A DNA stretch of 64,000 nucleotides from Artemia franciscana (Eukaryota; Arthropoda; Branchiopoda; Anostraca; Artemiidae): contig NC_088863.1 of the NCBI RefSeq assembly GCF_032884065.1, positions 59,462,628-59,526,627 on the forward strand, written 5' to 3'. How positions within the stretch are numbered: position 1 is the first letter of the stretch; every line of letters starts with the position of its first letter. Below are positions 1 through 10,962 of this stretch, piece after piece. Below the pieces are notes generated by a model. It saw only the letters and a program-made list of their open reading frames with translations, ran no database searches and was not told the DNA's origin. A program made the position numbers and the translations under genes.

Positions 1-230
1 GTTGGTAACCCCAGCAACTAATTCTCTCAATTTTCAGTCTGTGGCACTCACTGGCTAACACATGAAACCCTCTCACAGCCATTATTGTACCAATGGCGAA
101 TTTCGGCCATTTCCATACGAAAATGTTCATTCACACTAAAATTGATCGTTTAAGCTGATCATTTAAATTGAGGCCAACATGCCACAATGTACCAGTCCCA
201 GATGACACTCTTCTGGCTATGACACCTAAG
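1..230 (-). repeat. Left member of a 7-kb-spaced inverted repeat
   Basis: Read on the minus strand, this stretch matches 7000-7170 in the same order: an AGAGTGTCAT block, a TGTG..CA..GCCTCAATT block, AAACGATCAATT.TAGTG, and a GAGTG.CACAG.CTG block. Similarity is patchy, with indels. It is cut by the window edge, so its outer end is not visible. Together with the reversed minisatellite arms inside, it may be the outer end of a foldback-type element. Confidence 0.55.
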
Positions 231-413
231 AGTTTTTCAACCTTTCCCCCTCAAAAATAAATTCATAAACTATAAAATGACCATTGTTTTTATTTGAACT
301 GAAAGGCAATTTAGTGATAGGATTGGTTTTCAGTCATTAATCTGCATATTAAAAGACCAAAAAAGACGTTTATTTCTTAGTAGCCTAATGCAATTTTCAA
401 AACTCGAAATTTT

Positions 414-1140
414 TTGACAGATTTTCAGCAGATTTCTAGAATAGCTCAGAATACTTTCCTGAAACTCCGGTTCTGGGGTCGGTTTTTGGATGATGTTATT
501 TCTGTGTTGGATCATGGAGAAGAGTCATTTAACTCCTTCTTGACTCATCTAAACACTTTGGACTCTAGCCTTCAGTTCACCTTAGAACTAGAAGATAACC
601 ATAACTTCCTTTTCTAGATTTATTGATTTTCAATAAGTCTCCAAGCCTTGTATTTTTTATTTATAGAATGCCTACGCATAGCGATAGACATTTACATTTT
701 TCCTCCAACAGCTCTCCCTGCGTAAGAAGAGCAGTAGTTAATTCTTTGAGTTATAAGAATATGTTCGGAGGCTCACATAGTCTCCAAATTGAACTATATT
801 AAGGATACTTTATTTTGTAATATTTTCAGGCATTTCCCGGCAAAATATTTTCCTCAACAAACAAGGCCATGAGGCTACGCCGAAGGCCTGAGATTTTTTA
901 TTCCGCTTCGGCTCAACATTTGTATGACAATCCACTCCATGTCATCTCATTTGACAGCACCTCTATTATTTCCCCAATTTAAGGTCTTTTACATGTTTTC
1001 AGGGAGGCAGTTGAGATAAAAAATAGCACATACACCAGAAGGTAGCACTCAATAGAGACACTGAAGAAACTTCTCTAAGTCTTATTTATGACAAAATTAT
1101 TAATTCTTATCGTTTTCACAAACATCCACACATTTACGTT
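414..1140 (+). pseudogene. Penelope-like retroelement, C-terminal half of reverse transcriptase, decayed
   Basis: The first open segment (414-617) contains an FLDD box (codons 483-494), equivalent to the catalytic YxDD of Penelope-like reverse transcriptases. It is followed by the family pattern of a conserved Phe-Leu-x-His-Leu-Asn and a QFTLELE-type strand. A frameshift near 610 moves the reading to a frame that continues FLDLL, then the R-x-P-T-H-(S/T)-D-R-(H/Y)-L-H-F signature at about 665-705, ending at a stop near 800. Further on, about 990-1130, come REAVEIK and LNRDTE-like blocks typical of the end of these proteins. The GIY-YIG endonuclease that normally lies between is absent or unrecognisable. 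It encodes no working protein. An alternative label such as another RT class is unlikely given the PTHSDRHLHF-type block. Confidence 0.8.
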
Positions 1141-1435
1141 GCACAATCAAATAAAATATCTGATAAAAATCTACCTGGAAATCGGTTAGCCTTTAAGAGT
1201 GCTGTACGTAAGATGAAATTGTGAAATGTTATTTAGACTTATATTTTTTATTCAGTTACCCTTTCTTCATATTTTAGTTTTGTGTTGTGTCTTAAGGTTC
1301 AGTTTTTTATATTTTTTTAAAATTCTGTACTGAGGATGGTGAAGCGGAGGTCTTGACCGAAATATTTGCACAATTTCCAATTTTTTCATTGGCTGTTTAT
1401 TATCCTCGTTCTTCTTTTCTTTGTGATTTTGTTAC
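1141..1435 (+). other. Probable 3' untranslated part of the Penelope-like copy
   Basis: AT-rich, without an open frame. Around 1325-1375 it carries a 'tgaggatggtgaagcggaggtcttgaccgaaat' type stretch (given here only as description, 1333-1365), which resembles the post-ORF tails of Penelope-like elements. The link to the element is inferred from position. Confidence 0.35.
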
Positions 1436-1815
1436 AAAATACTTGTTACAAAGCAGGAAATAATTCTTAAAAAGCTATATTAAAAAATATATAAAATATA
1501 TATATAAATGTATTTTATTATAAAAATATATAAAAAAATCAAATTTTTCTTACAAAACAGAAAAATGTTCGTACAAAACAAAAATACATCCCAAAAGATT
1601 GTAAATTCTTCTTAAAAATTACAAGATGTTTCTTACGAAACAAAAAATAATTCTACAAAACAAAAATACATCCAAACAAATCATTAATTTTTCTTATGAA
1701 GCAAAGATAATACCCACAAAACGCAAATCCATCCTAGAAAATCACAAACAGTTCTTACAAAATACTAAATACATCCTAAGAACTCAGAGATTGTTCTTAA
1801 AAAATATTAAATAAA
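1436..1815 (+). repeat. AT-rich minisatellite, forward arm, first part
   Basis: Degenerate tandem repeats built from submonomers of roughly 18-22 bp of the type TTCTTACAAAACAAAAATA and CATCCTAAAAAATCACAAA. The same array resumes at 4993 after the two family A copies, so those copies inserted into it. The open frame at 1626-1814 is repeat reading-through, not a gene. Confidence 0.8.
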
Positions 1816-1837
1816 AAAACTGAAACTGTGTTTATTT

Positions 1838-2075
1838 AACTGAAACTAAGGAGCAACATTAAAACTTAAAACGAACAGAAATTACTTCGTATATGAAAGG
1901 GGCTGCTTACTTATCAACGCCCCGCTCTTTACACTAAAGTTTGACTCTTTATCTTAACTCTACTTTTTAAAACAGTAAAAAACTTTAGCATTAAGAGCGG
2001 GGCGTTGATCGAGTAATTTCTGTTCGTTTTAAGTTTTAATGTCGCTCCTTAGTTTCAGTTAAAAAAACTTGTTTT
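1838..2075. repeat. Palindromic head of family A, copy A1
   Basis: Left arm reads TAACTGAAACTAAGGAGC..ATTAAAACTTAAAACGAACAG and the right arm is its reverse complement ending CTCCTTAGTTTCAGTTA. The arms, a little over 100 bp each, flank a ~45-bp loop containing TTTGACTCTTT and ACTTTTTAAAACA. GCTCTTTACACTAAAG and CTTTAGCATTAAGAGC lie next to the loop. The same head is seen in copies A4, A6 and A9. Confidence 0.85.
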
Positions 2076-2394
2076 TATTTAATTTCTGACCATTTTTCAA
2101 TCAATGCATGTTTTGATTTTGGCTCTCCGCAGAGGAATAATTAAAACAAAATTTGCATGTTTTTTGTCTTCTAAATGGCTTTTTCATAGTTTAGATCGAA
2201 TGATTTTGAGGCTTTTTCATAGTTTAGATCGAATGATTTTGAGAAAAAAAGGAGCGGGGGGAAGCCTAGTTGCTTTCCGATTTTTTGGTTACTTAAAAAG
2301 GCAACTAGAACTTTAATTTCTTACGATTGTTTTCATTAGTAAAAGGTATACGAAACTTATAAATAAGCTTACATAACGAACTTTTCTATCCTCA

Positions 2395-2567
2395 AATATA
2401 GGATAGAAAATATATCAAAATATGGGTATAGATCTGAATACGAATTGTTTTTTCCATGGACAATTATATGTTGCATGTTCAAGAGTCAGTAAACCTGACA
2501 ATCTATTTATATGCACAGACAATGACAGCGAAGAATGTTGTATATTCGCATGTTTTACGTAGTTAAA

Positions 2568-2654
<87 letters not shown>

Positions 2655-2786
2655 CTATTCAAAGGTGGGACACAGGGACACAACTACAATGGCACCTAAC
2701 GACTTACGTGCGTGGGGGGAATGGGGGGCGCGAAGCGCCCCACCAACTAGGTGTTGGGGTGGCGCGAAGTGCCACCCCAACAGATA
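2395..2786 (+). mobile_element. Helitron 3' fragment inside family A
   Basis: Begins near a small hairpin (TTTTCTATCCT..AGGATAGAAAA, 2380-2410), then carries the last ~140 bp of a Helitron helicase reading frame (2430-2564, encoding the LYVACSRV-like motif VI and the ending before TAG/TTAA). A (TA)n tract follows, then GGTGGGACACAGGGACACAAC, GC-rich palindromes and the terminal hairpin GGGGTGGCGCGAAGTGCCACCCC followed by AACAG. The usual CTAG terminus reads ATAA here. Family A sequence resumes at ATTACATATATGA, as in copy A2 at 3887. Confidence 0.8.
2571..2654. repeat. (TA)n microsatellite inside the Helitron fragment
   Basis: About 84 bp of TA dinucleotides with one G interruption. It lies between the helicase tail and the GGGACACAGGG block, the same internal place as the tract at 19528-19641. 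Confidence 0.95.
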
Positions 2787-3583
2787 ATTACATATATGAC
2801 GGGGTTCTCCCCGCTTCGTCAGTACCTTGCTCTTTACACTAAAGCTTAAATTTTATCCCAATTCATAAAGAATGACCCCTGAATCACAAAAGCCGTAGAA
2901 TAAGTAGTTGAAATTACTAAAAATACTTTAGCATAAGGAACGAAGTATTAGGAGGAGGTGAGCCCCTCATAAGCATAATAATTTCTGTTCGTTTTCAGTT
3001 TTAATGCAGCTACTTACTTTCAGTTGAAATTTTTTTTTCATATTTATTTTTTCAATGTTTTTTTTTAAATAATGGTAGAAAATCCTGCGTTCCCTTCATG
3101 GAAATTTTCTTCCCCCATGACAAATTCCTTGATGGAAAGTTCCTCCAACATATCCCCCCCCTTCTCAACCCCTCCCTAACCCAAAAAATCCCCTTGAAAA
3201 CGTCTCTACACTTCCCAATACCTATTACTATATGCATGCACTGGTCAAAGTTTGTAACTTGTAGCCCCTCCCACAGGGACTGTGGGGAAATAAGTCGTCC
3301 CAAAGACATAGTTATAAGGTTTTTCGACAACGCTGGAAAAAATGGTTATCTCAGAATTTCGATTCGTTGACTTTGGGAAAATAATTAGCGTGGGAGATGG
3401 CCTAGGTGCCCTCCCATTTTTTTGGCCACTTAAAAAGGGCACTAGAACTTTTCAATTCCGTTAGAATGAGCCGTCTCGCAACGTTCTAGGACGACTGGCT
3501 CTATACGATCACCCCTGGGGAAAAAACAAATGAACAAATAAACACGCATCCGTGATCTGCCTTCTGGCAAAAAATACAAAATT

Positions 3584-4992
3584 ATGTCGCTCCTTAGTTT
3601 CAGTTAAAAAAACTTTTTTTTTCTCTTTAATTTCAGAACGTTTTTGAATCAATGCATGTTTTGATTTTGGCTGTCTGCATTTTTCGCTAAATGGCTTTCT
3701 CATAGTTTTTATCGAAGCATTTTGAGAAAAAAAGGAGTGGGGGGGGGGCCTAGCTGCCTTCCGATTTTTTGGTTACTTAAAAAGGCAACTAGAACTTTTG
3801 ATATTTTACGAATGTTTTTATTTGTAAAAGGTATACGTAACTTATAAAGTAGCTTAAGTAACAAGCTTTTGTATTCTCATGTTTTTATTACATATATGAG
3901 GGGGTTCACCCCCTCGTCAGTACCTCGCTCTATACACAAAAGCTTAAATTGTGTCCCAATTCATAAAGAATGACCCCTGAATCACAAAAGCCGTAGAGTA
4001 AATAGTTGAAATTACTAAAAATACTTTAGCGTAAAGAGTGAGGTATTAGGAGGAGGTGAGCCCCTCATAAGCATAATAATTTCTGTTAGTTTTAAGTTTT
4101 AATGCAGCTACTTACTTCCAGTTGAAAATTTCTCATATTTATTTTTTCACTGTTTTTTTTTTTAAATAATGCTAGAAAATCCTGCGCTCCCTTCATAGAT
4201 ATTTTCTTCCCCCAAGACAAATTCCTTGATAGAAAATTCCTCCAACAAATCCCCCTGTTCTCAACCCCTGCCCCACCCAAAAAATCCCCTTGAAAGCGTA
4301 TATACACTTCCCAATAACCATTACTATTTGTATGCACTGGTCAAAGTTTGTTACTTGTAACCCCTCCCACGGTGACTGTGGAGGAGTAAGTTGTCCCCAA
4401 AGACATAGTTATAAGGTTTTTCGACTACGATGCAAAAAATGACTATCTCATAATTTTGATCCGTTGACTTTGGGAAAATAATTAGCGTTGGAAGGGCCTA
4501 GGTGCCCTCCAATTTCTTTGGTAACTTAAAAAGGCCACTAAAACTTTTCATTTCCATTAGAATGAGCCCTCTCGCAACGTTCTAGGACGACTGGGTCGAT
4601 AAAATCACCCCTGGGGAAAAAAACAAATAAACACGCATCCGTGATCTGCCTTCTGGCAAAAAATACAAAATTCCACATATTTGTCGATAGGAGCTTGAAA
4701 CTTCTAAAATGGGATTTTCGGATATGCTGAATCTGATGGTGTGATTTTCGTTAAGATTTTATTACTTTTAGGGGGTGTTTTCCCCTATTTTCTAAAATAA
4801 AGTAAATTTTCTCAAGCTCGTAACTTTTGATGGGTAAGACTAGACTCGATGAGACTTATATATTTAAAATGAGCATTAAAATTCGATTCTTTTGATGTAG
4901 CTATTGGTACCACAATTCAAATTTTTAGAGTGTTGGTTACTATTGTGCCGGGTTGCTCCTTACTACAGTTCGTTACCACGAACTGTTTGACA
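3584..4992 (+). repeat. Family A repeat, copy A2
   Basis: Starts with only the right arm of the head (ATGTCGCTCCTTAGTTTCAG), fused to the broken end of A1. It runs through the complete body and ends in the tail palindrome ACAGTTCGT-TACC-ACGAACTGT followed by TTGA at 4968-4992. The A1/A2 pair therefore looks like two copies joined by recombination or by insertion of one into the other. Confidence 0.85.
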
Positions 4993-6095
4993 AAATACTA
5001 TTTAAAAACAAAATTACTTCTCAAAAAGCAAAAAACTAATTCTTACAAAACAAAAATAAATCCAGAGAAATAACAAATTCTGGTTACATCATGCAAAATA
5101 GTTCTTACGAAACAAAAATACATCCCAAAAGATAATAAGTTCCTCTTACAAAATACAAAATAATTAATACAAAACGAAAAACAATTCTTAGAAAACATAA
5201 ATGCATCGTAAGAAATCATAAATTCTTCTTACAATACAAGAATAATTCCTACAAAACGAAAATACATCCTAAACAATCACAAGCGGTTCTTACAAAATAT
5301 AAAATACATCCTAAAAAATCACAGATGGTTATTACAAAGCAAAAACTGATTCTTCTAAAACAAAAATATATCCTATACAATCACAAAGTGTTCCCACAAA
5401 ATATTAAATTCTTCTTACATCACAAAAAATACTTGTTATAAAACAAAAACAAAAATACTTTTTACAAAATAAAAATACATCCTAAGAGATCATAAATTAT
5501 TCTTACAAAATAAAAAATACTTCTTACAAAACAAAACTACATCCTAACAAATCACAAAATCTTCTTACAAAGCAAAAAATAATTCTTACAAAACAAAACT
5601 ACATCCTACAAAATCACTAATTCTTCTTATATCATACAAAATACTTCTTACGAAACAAAAAATAATTCTTACAAAACAAATATACACACTAAAAATTCGG
5701 AGATTTTTCTTTAAAAAATACAAAAATAAGAAATACAATTCTTACAAAACAAAAGATACATACTAAGAAATCAAAAATTCTTATTACAGAATACAAAATA
5801 CTTGTTACAAAACAAAAAATGCTTCTTACAAAGCAAAAACTAACTCTTAAAAAACGAAAATATCCCTTAACAATCACAAACTGTTCTTAAAACACACAAA
5901 ATACTCATTAAAAAACAAAAAGTACTTCTTACAAAACAAAACAAATCTTACTAAACCAACATACATCCTAAAAGGTCTCAAATTTTTCTTACAAAATGCA
6001 ATGTACTTCTTAAAAAACAAAAAATAATTCTTACAAAACAAAAATGTATCCTAAACAATCACAAATACTTATTACAAAACAAAAAATAATTCTTA
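4993..6095 (+). repeat. AT-rich minisatellite, forward arm, main part
   Basis: About 1.1 kb of degenerate units alternating TTCTTACAAAACAAAAAATAA-like and TACATCCTAAAAAATCACAAA-like submonomers, sometimes in higher-order groups of about 60 bp. No gene is present; the minus-strand openings are repeat artefacts. Confidence 0.9.
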
Positions 6096-6099
6096 GCGT

Positions 6100-6995
6100 G
6101 CCCCGCTTATTAATTAATTTTTTGCTTTGTAAGAGTATTTTTGTTTCGTAACAAGTATTTTCTATTTTTTATTAAGAATTTGTGAATTCTTTGGATGTAT
6201 TTTTTGTTTTGTAAGAAATGTTTTGTCTTTTAAGAAGTAATTTGTATGACGCAAGAAGGATTTTTGATTTCTTAGGATTAATGGTGTTTTCTAGAATTTT
6301 TTTTTGCTCTGTAAGAAGTATTTTTTTACAAGTATTTGTATTTTGTAAGGACAATCATAAATTTCTTAGGGTGTATTTTGTTTTTTAAGACTTACTTTTT
6401 GTTTCGTAAGAAGTATTTTGTAGGATGTAAGAAGAATTGGCAAGTTGTTTGGATGTGTTTTTGTTTTGTAAGAATTATATTTGTTTCATAAGAAGTATTT
6501 TTGCTCTGTTAAAAATATTCTGTATTTTGTGAGAACAATCTCTGATTTCTTAGGATGTGTTTTGTATTTTGTAAGAACTGTTTGTGATTTTTTAGGATTT
6601 GTAAGAATTATTTTGTATTTTGTTAGAGGAATTTGCGACTATTAGGATATGTTTTTGTTTTGTAAGATCTTTTTTGTTTTGTAAGAAGTATTTTGTATTT
6701 GTAAGAACAACCTCTGATTTTCTTAAGTATTTTTGTCTTTTAAGAATTATTTAGGATGTATTTTAGTTTTGTAAGAATTATTTTTTGTTTTGTAATAAAC
6801 ATTTTTGCTTTGTAATAAGAATTTGTGTTTTCTTGGGATATATTTTTTGTTTTGTAAGAATTATTTTTGTTTTTAAAAATTATTTTGTAAGAAGAATTTG
6901 TGATATTTTAAGATGTGTTTTTTGTTTTGTAAGAATTACTTTTTGCTTTGTAATAAGTATTTTGTAATAAGAACTTGCGATTTCTTAGGATGTGC
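6100..6995 (-). repeat. AT-rich minisatellite, inverted arm
   Basis: The same minisatellite in reverse complement (TTTTGTTTTGTAAGAA and TTTCTTAGGATGTATTTT units). The switch occurs around a short unique CGTGCCCCGCTTATTAATTAA at 6097-6117. Arms of about 0.9-1.1 kb facing each other could form a very large imperfect hairpin. Confidence 0.9.
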
Positions 6996-6999
6996 ACCA

Positions 7000-7170
7000 G
7001 AGAGTGTCATAGGGGTGTTAAGTTGTGCCACGCCAGCCTCAATTGCCAGGAGTCATCAGAAGAAACGCTAATGGAGATTTCTTATTAAGTTTAAACGATC
7101 AATTCTAGTGCAAAGAAATACTGAGTGTCACAGTCTGGGAATTGGCAAGGAACATCACTATATAACAATG
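7000..7170 (+). repeat. Right member of the inverted repeat with 1-230
   Basis: Inverted partner of 1-230, next to the inverted minisatellite arm and running into the assembly gap. Shared blocks include AGAGTGTCATAGGGG, GCC.CAATT, AAACGATCAATTCTAGTG and GAGTGTCACAGTCTG. Confidence 0.55.
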
Positions 7171-7270
7171 NNNNNNNNNNNNNNNNNNNNNNNNNNNNNN
7201 NNNNNNNNNNNNNNNNNNNNNNNNNNNNNNNNNNNNNNNNNNNNNNNNNNNNNNNNNNNNNNNNNNNNNN
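7171..7270. other. Assembly gap (100 N)
   Basis: Exactly 100 N, the usual placeholder for a scaffold gap of unknown size. Any ORF crossing it is meaningless. Confidence 0.99.
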
Positions 7271-7410
7271 TGTGGAATGACGGGATAAGGCACTTGTGGA
7301 ATCCGGGGAGAGGGCCCTTGTTAAACAGATTGAGGGGATAGTACTCCTGCATCTCTTAGAAAACATTTCTTATTACGTAACTTGCAGCAGCATCTCTTAG
7401 AAAACATTTC

Positions 7411-7708
7411 CCCCCTATGACGTAACAGACACCTGTATCGTTAGAAAATAAATAAACCTGCATCTTGAGGGAATCACCGCTCAACTTAAATCATAAAAGG
7501 AAGAAATGAGTAGCGACTGTGGGTCTCATAAAAGCAGAGAGGCATCACTACTGATGCATTTCCCTATGACGTAACAGAAACCTGCATCATTAGAAAATCA
7601 ATAAACCTGCATCTTGAGGGAATCGCCGCTCAACTTAAATCATAAAAGGAAGAAATGAGTAGCGACTGTGGGTCTCATAAAAGCAGAGAAAAATCACTAC
7701 TGATGCAA
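7411..7708. repeat. 149-bp tandem duplication, two copies
   Basis: Two near-identical copies (7411-7559 and 7560-7708) share CTATGACGTAACAGA, AATAAACCTGCATCTTGAGG and GAGTAGCGACTGTGGGTCTC. The offset of ATGACGTAACAG is 149 bp (7417 versus 7566). Only a few substitutions separate them, so the duplication is recent. A smaller repeat (CATCTCTTAGAAAACATTTC at about 7351 and 7391) sits just upstream. Confidence 0.9.
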
Positions 7709-9540
7709 ACATAAATAAAATATGGTACAGTAGCAGCATTTTATGCTTAATATCAGTAATAATAACCATCCTAATTTAAAGAAAAATATTAGGATGCGCA
7801 GGTGCCCATGTCTCACTGTTAATTACAAATCACAAGCAGCCCAGTGACGCTTTTCAAAACTTTCATTCTAATACTGTCACATAACAATCGTTTCCTTATT
7901 ACAACAATTTTGACATAAGAAATGAAGCCATATTGAGTTTCAGATTCTTAGGTTTAAGTAAAGATTATGGATTGAACACCAAATTTCTTGCAAGGGACAA
8001 TTTTATAGTTTACATTTCAGCTTATTTTTAGTTTCATTTTCGTTTGATGCTCAGTTTAGGAGCTGATATGTATCTGATAGTATACTTAGCATACAAATAG
8101 TATAAGGAGCTCATAAGCATACTCGGGCAATAGCGAAATCAAATAAAAGCTTGGATGGCTAATGCTTGCAAAAAGGTGATTTCGTATAGAATATGAACAA
8201 AATTTAAAAATCACTGTTTCATCCAGTTTTTTTTTCACTCCATTCCGTTCATTTAATTCTGCTGCTGAAAATTCACGTTCCAATTATAGATACAGTAACC
8301 ATATTACTGCAACAGTTTTGATTTCATACCCTTCACTTTTTCTTTTCTTGTTAACGACAGTTCCCAAATATTTGTTTTTTGTAGTCCTACGACTCAGTGC
8401 TGAGGGGCTACCGATCCCTTTTCGTGAATCAACTGATCATGCAGCCTGAATCCAAGAAGAAAGCGACAAACATATTTCAAAGCCACTGGAATCCCTTGTA
8501 TATTGAAAAAAACTTCGTAAATTATTTGTGTTTTATAGCATGCAAAACATTGTCAATTCTTAAGTTATCTTTAAACAAAATGAGTGACAGAACGATCTAT
8601 TTCATATGTTTTTTCGTTAAAAAGATTGATTTGATTCCATTAGTGTTTTTTTTATGAAACCGTCACTATTTTTTTTTTTTTTTTTAGCCAATCACCGTGT
8701 TTCACTAATACAGCTAATCATGTTATGAAGGACAGAGACAAAGAGGCAAAATAACCCCTTATTTTTGCCCTTATTTGTATCAACCTATTGTTCAAGGGGA
8801 CATCCAGCATTTTTTTAGGGGGGGGGGGGGAATGCAATAAAAAAAACTTTAAGCATCATAAATTTGTATAAATGAGTTTTGTGTTCCCTAAGGTGAAAAT
8901 TGTATATTCACTTTCCAAAAGGTAAATTCAATTATTTTGAAGATGCTCTAATTTTTTAGACTAACTACTATAATTACCATGGTTGGAGCACCATACAACC
9001 TTGTTTCATTGTAAAAATTTGTAAGTATCTTGACATTGTCGTTATCCAAAATGTTAAATAAATATACTAATAATTAACCCCTAATTTGGCTGGTTGTGAG
9101 TTTTACCGCTGACGGACACTTTTAGGAAGAGTAATGGAGTAAAGAAATCTGACAATTGAAAAGCCAGCCGAGATTTGTAATTTAGAATAGCTTCAAGGCT
9201 ATGGATGAATCAGAAGAAGAAAATGATGAGAAAAATCTGCATGAATCTTTTCGCACTGAGTAACTTAACCCCAGATTTGACAAATTGATGTTATGAGTCA
9301 TACATGAAGCCCCTAATCTAACATTCAACATTGCTTTCAAATTACAGTTTGCTTGGTTAAAAAAAAATTATACAAATACAAATTGCTCACTAGGCTATAA
9401 AGTATTCAAAGGGACAATTCCTTACTTCCAAAACTTCGAAAGAATCAATCTATTTATCTATTTCTAACATATAACTGTACAATTATATCCGGTAATTTCC
9501 ATTTGAACACATGAACTTACATAATATCTGATAGGGTACT
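7709..9540. other. Low-copy intergenic or intronic DNA
   Basis: No recognisable gene, no clear repeat shared with the rest of the window and only short ORFs without family motifs. A 12-13 base G run lies at about 8819-8831 and a T run at 8671-8686. If the GH18 exon at 9600-9776 is real, this stretch is at least partly its downstream intron (minus strand). Confidence 0.5.
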
Positions 9541-9597
9541 ACCCTAAGCTACATCCTTGGTGGCATAAGGATTGGGGTTAGCTGGAGGATTTGACTT

Positions 9598-9599
9598 AC
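9598..9599 (-). promoter_or_regulatory. 5' splice donor GT
   Basis: Minus strand reads CTCTG|GTAAGTC, a near-consensus U1 site directly at the end of the GH18-like exon. This is the best splice-signal support for that exon. Confidence 0.55.
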
Positions 9600-9776
9600 C
9601 AGAGTTAACATGAATTTTTCCACTGCCCAATAATGTAGCTCCTTCAATAACTAAGTGTGAGCACAAGCAAGGTTCAGTCGAAACCAATGGTTCATAGCCC
9701 GAATAATAGCATAGTAAAACTTTTGAGCCAAAATTAGGTTGACAGGAATATTGACCATTTTCTGTTTCATTGGAAC
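9600..9776 (-). CDS. Exon of a GH18 chitinase-like protein (partial)
   Basis: On the minus strand the frame reads ...SKVLLCYYSGYEPL, then LCSHLVIEGATL. This fits the first two strands of glycosyl hydrolase family 18, in which a (K)(V/L)xCYxxx strand is followed after about 20 residues by a C-(T/S)-H-(L/I) strand. The exon ends at 9600 with TCTG followed by GTAAGTC, a strong 5' splice donor; coding-like sequence stops there. The other end is lost in the N gap. The catalytic DxxDxDxE strand would be in a later exon and is not seen, so it could be an active chitinase, an inactive imaginal-disc growth-factor-like protein or a fragment. GH18 proteins are secreted and act on chitin; that role here is inference. 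Confidence 0.5.
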
Positions 9777-9876
9777 NNNNNNNNNNNNNNNNNNNNNNNN
9801 NNNNNNNNNNNNNNNNNNNNNNNNNNNNNNNNNNNNNNNNNNNNNNNNNNNNNNNNNNNNNNNNNNNNNNNNNNNN
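9777..9876. other. Assembly gap (100 N)
   Basis: A second 100-N placeholder. It truncates the GH18-like exon on its upstream (minus-strand 5') side. Confidence 0.99.
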
Positions 9877-9959
9877 GACTAAACCAAAGACGATTCGTGG
9901 ATCCAAGGTTGTCAAAGGGTGTATTCGCAGAATTAAATGAAAAGTCCAGTTTATTAGGT

Positions 9960-10740
9960 TGAAATTCAAGGGGCTTGACCAGGTGTATGTTGAACTGAAT
10001 TAAAAGAAACTATGTTCATTCAGGCCGTCAAAAAGACGTATATGCAATACCTTAGGAACGGCTTAAAGTTCTAACTTGAAACTTTCAGGATACATTGAGA
10101 TAATATTAAATTGAATAAAAAGACTGTATGTGCATCCAGATTGTCAAAAAAAATTGCCTGAAGTATTTCTGGAAAGGCAAAGATAGTTAAGTGAAGACGC
10201 TCAGGACATGTTCAAGGGTATGTAGAACTAGCTCAAATCAAACTGTTTGCGATCAAGTTTGCGAGATGGGTTAGTCTGCGACAACTCAGGAACACCTAAT
10301 GGAATGATGTAGAAATTTTTGAGGCATGTTGAATCGGGTTTGGTTAATTAACCTTTGTGCATACTTGGGATACTAGATTTTGTTGATCAGAATCAGAGCC
10401 GTTCCTAAGGTTGGTGGCAATTAAGAAAACCTATTAAAGCCCTCCCCTCCTCTCGACTGAAATATAAGCAAAAAACGCCGAATCAAATCGAAAAGTTGAA
10501 ACAGAGTGGGAAGCTCCCCAGCTACGACCCCCGAGAGTCATGGCACCCAGGGCAACTGCCTCGGTTGCCCCCCCCCCTTAGGAACGGCTCTGGTCCAAAT
10601 GCCTTCGGTTCTATAGAAGCCCAAAGATAATGCGGATTTTCAATCCATTTGTTTGAATAGTATTCCACGTTCCCACACCTCCAAAATTCTTCGGCAAGGC
10701 TATTTTTAAGATTTATTTCAAAAATTATATCCAATATATA
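9960..10740. repeat. Degenerate ~110-bp repeats and a 17-bp inverted pair
   Basis: Loose repeats contain AAAAGACxxTATGTxCATCCAGATTGTCAAAA-like blocks (about 10005-10150), also seen degenerate at 12540-12610. CAGAGCCGTTCCTAAGG at about 10388-10404 returns inverted as CCTTAGGAACGGCTCTG at about 10576-10592, bracketing ~170 bp. No coding potential is recognised. Confidence 0.5.
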
Positions 10741-10962
10741 AATAAAAAGCGAAAATCTGGATTTTCTAGGAGATAAAAAAAAAGCCTTACAAATATTCCT
10801 TTAGTCAACCAAAAGAAAAAAACTTTCAATTAAAAAAGAACATAAATTAATTAAAAAAAAATTTCTCCACGAAAAAATTCTTCATAGTTTATTTTGAAGT
10901 AAAATTGAGAGGGGGCAGTCAATCCGGACCTGTCCCAGTTAAAGATAGGAATTGGGACACAA

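Larger units (their letters stand above)
1816..3583 (+). repeat. Family A repeat, copy A1 (3'-truncated, Helitron-interrupted)
   Basis: A non-coding interspersed repeat found about ten times in this window. The copy has the palindromic head (1838-2075), the body, and a Helitron fragment inserted at about 2395-2786. It stops at 3583, in the motif that in complete copies leads into the last ~330 bp, and abuts copy A2 directly. Short ORFs on both strands (3052-3442) are chance openings in the G/C-skewed middle part; they recur, broken, in the other copies. Confidence 0.85.

Noticed and set aside
3052-3442. Overlapping ORFs on both strands in the middle of family A (also 4092-4337, 11428-11643, 13282-13605, 22363-23006, 52049-52400)
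   Set aside because: Frames differ or are broken from copy to copy and appear on both strands, as expected for G/C-skewed non-coding repeat sequence.
1436-6995. CRISPR-like array
   Set aside because: Units are degenerate and contiguous without unique spacers, arms are inverted, and the DNA is clearly animal.
7091-7366. ORFs across the first N gap
   Set aside because: Codons are undefined across 100 N; the frame cannot be supported.
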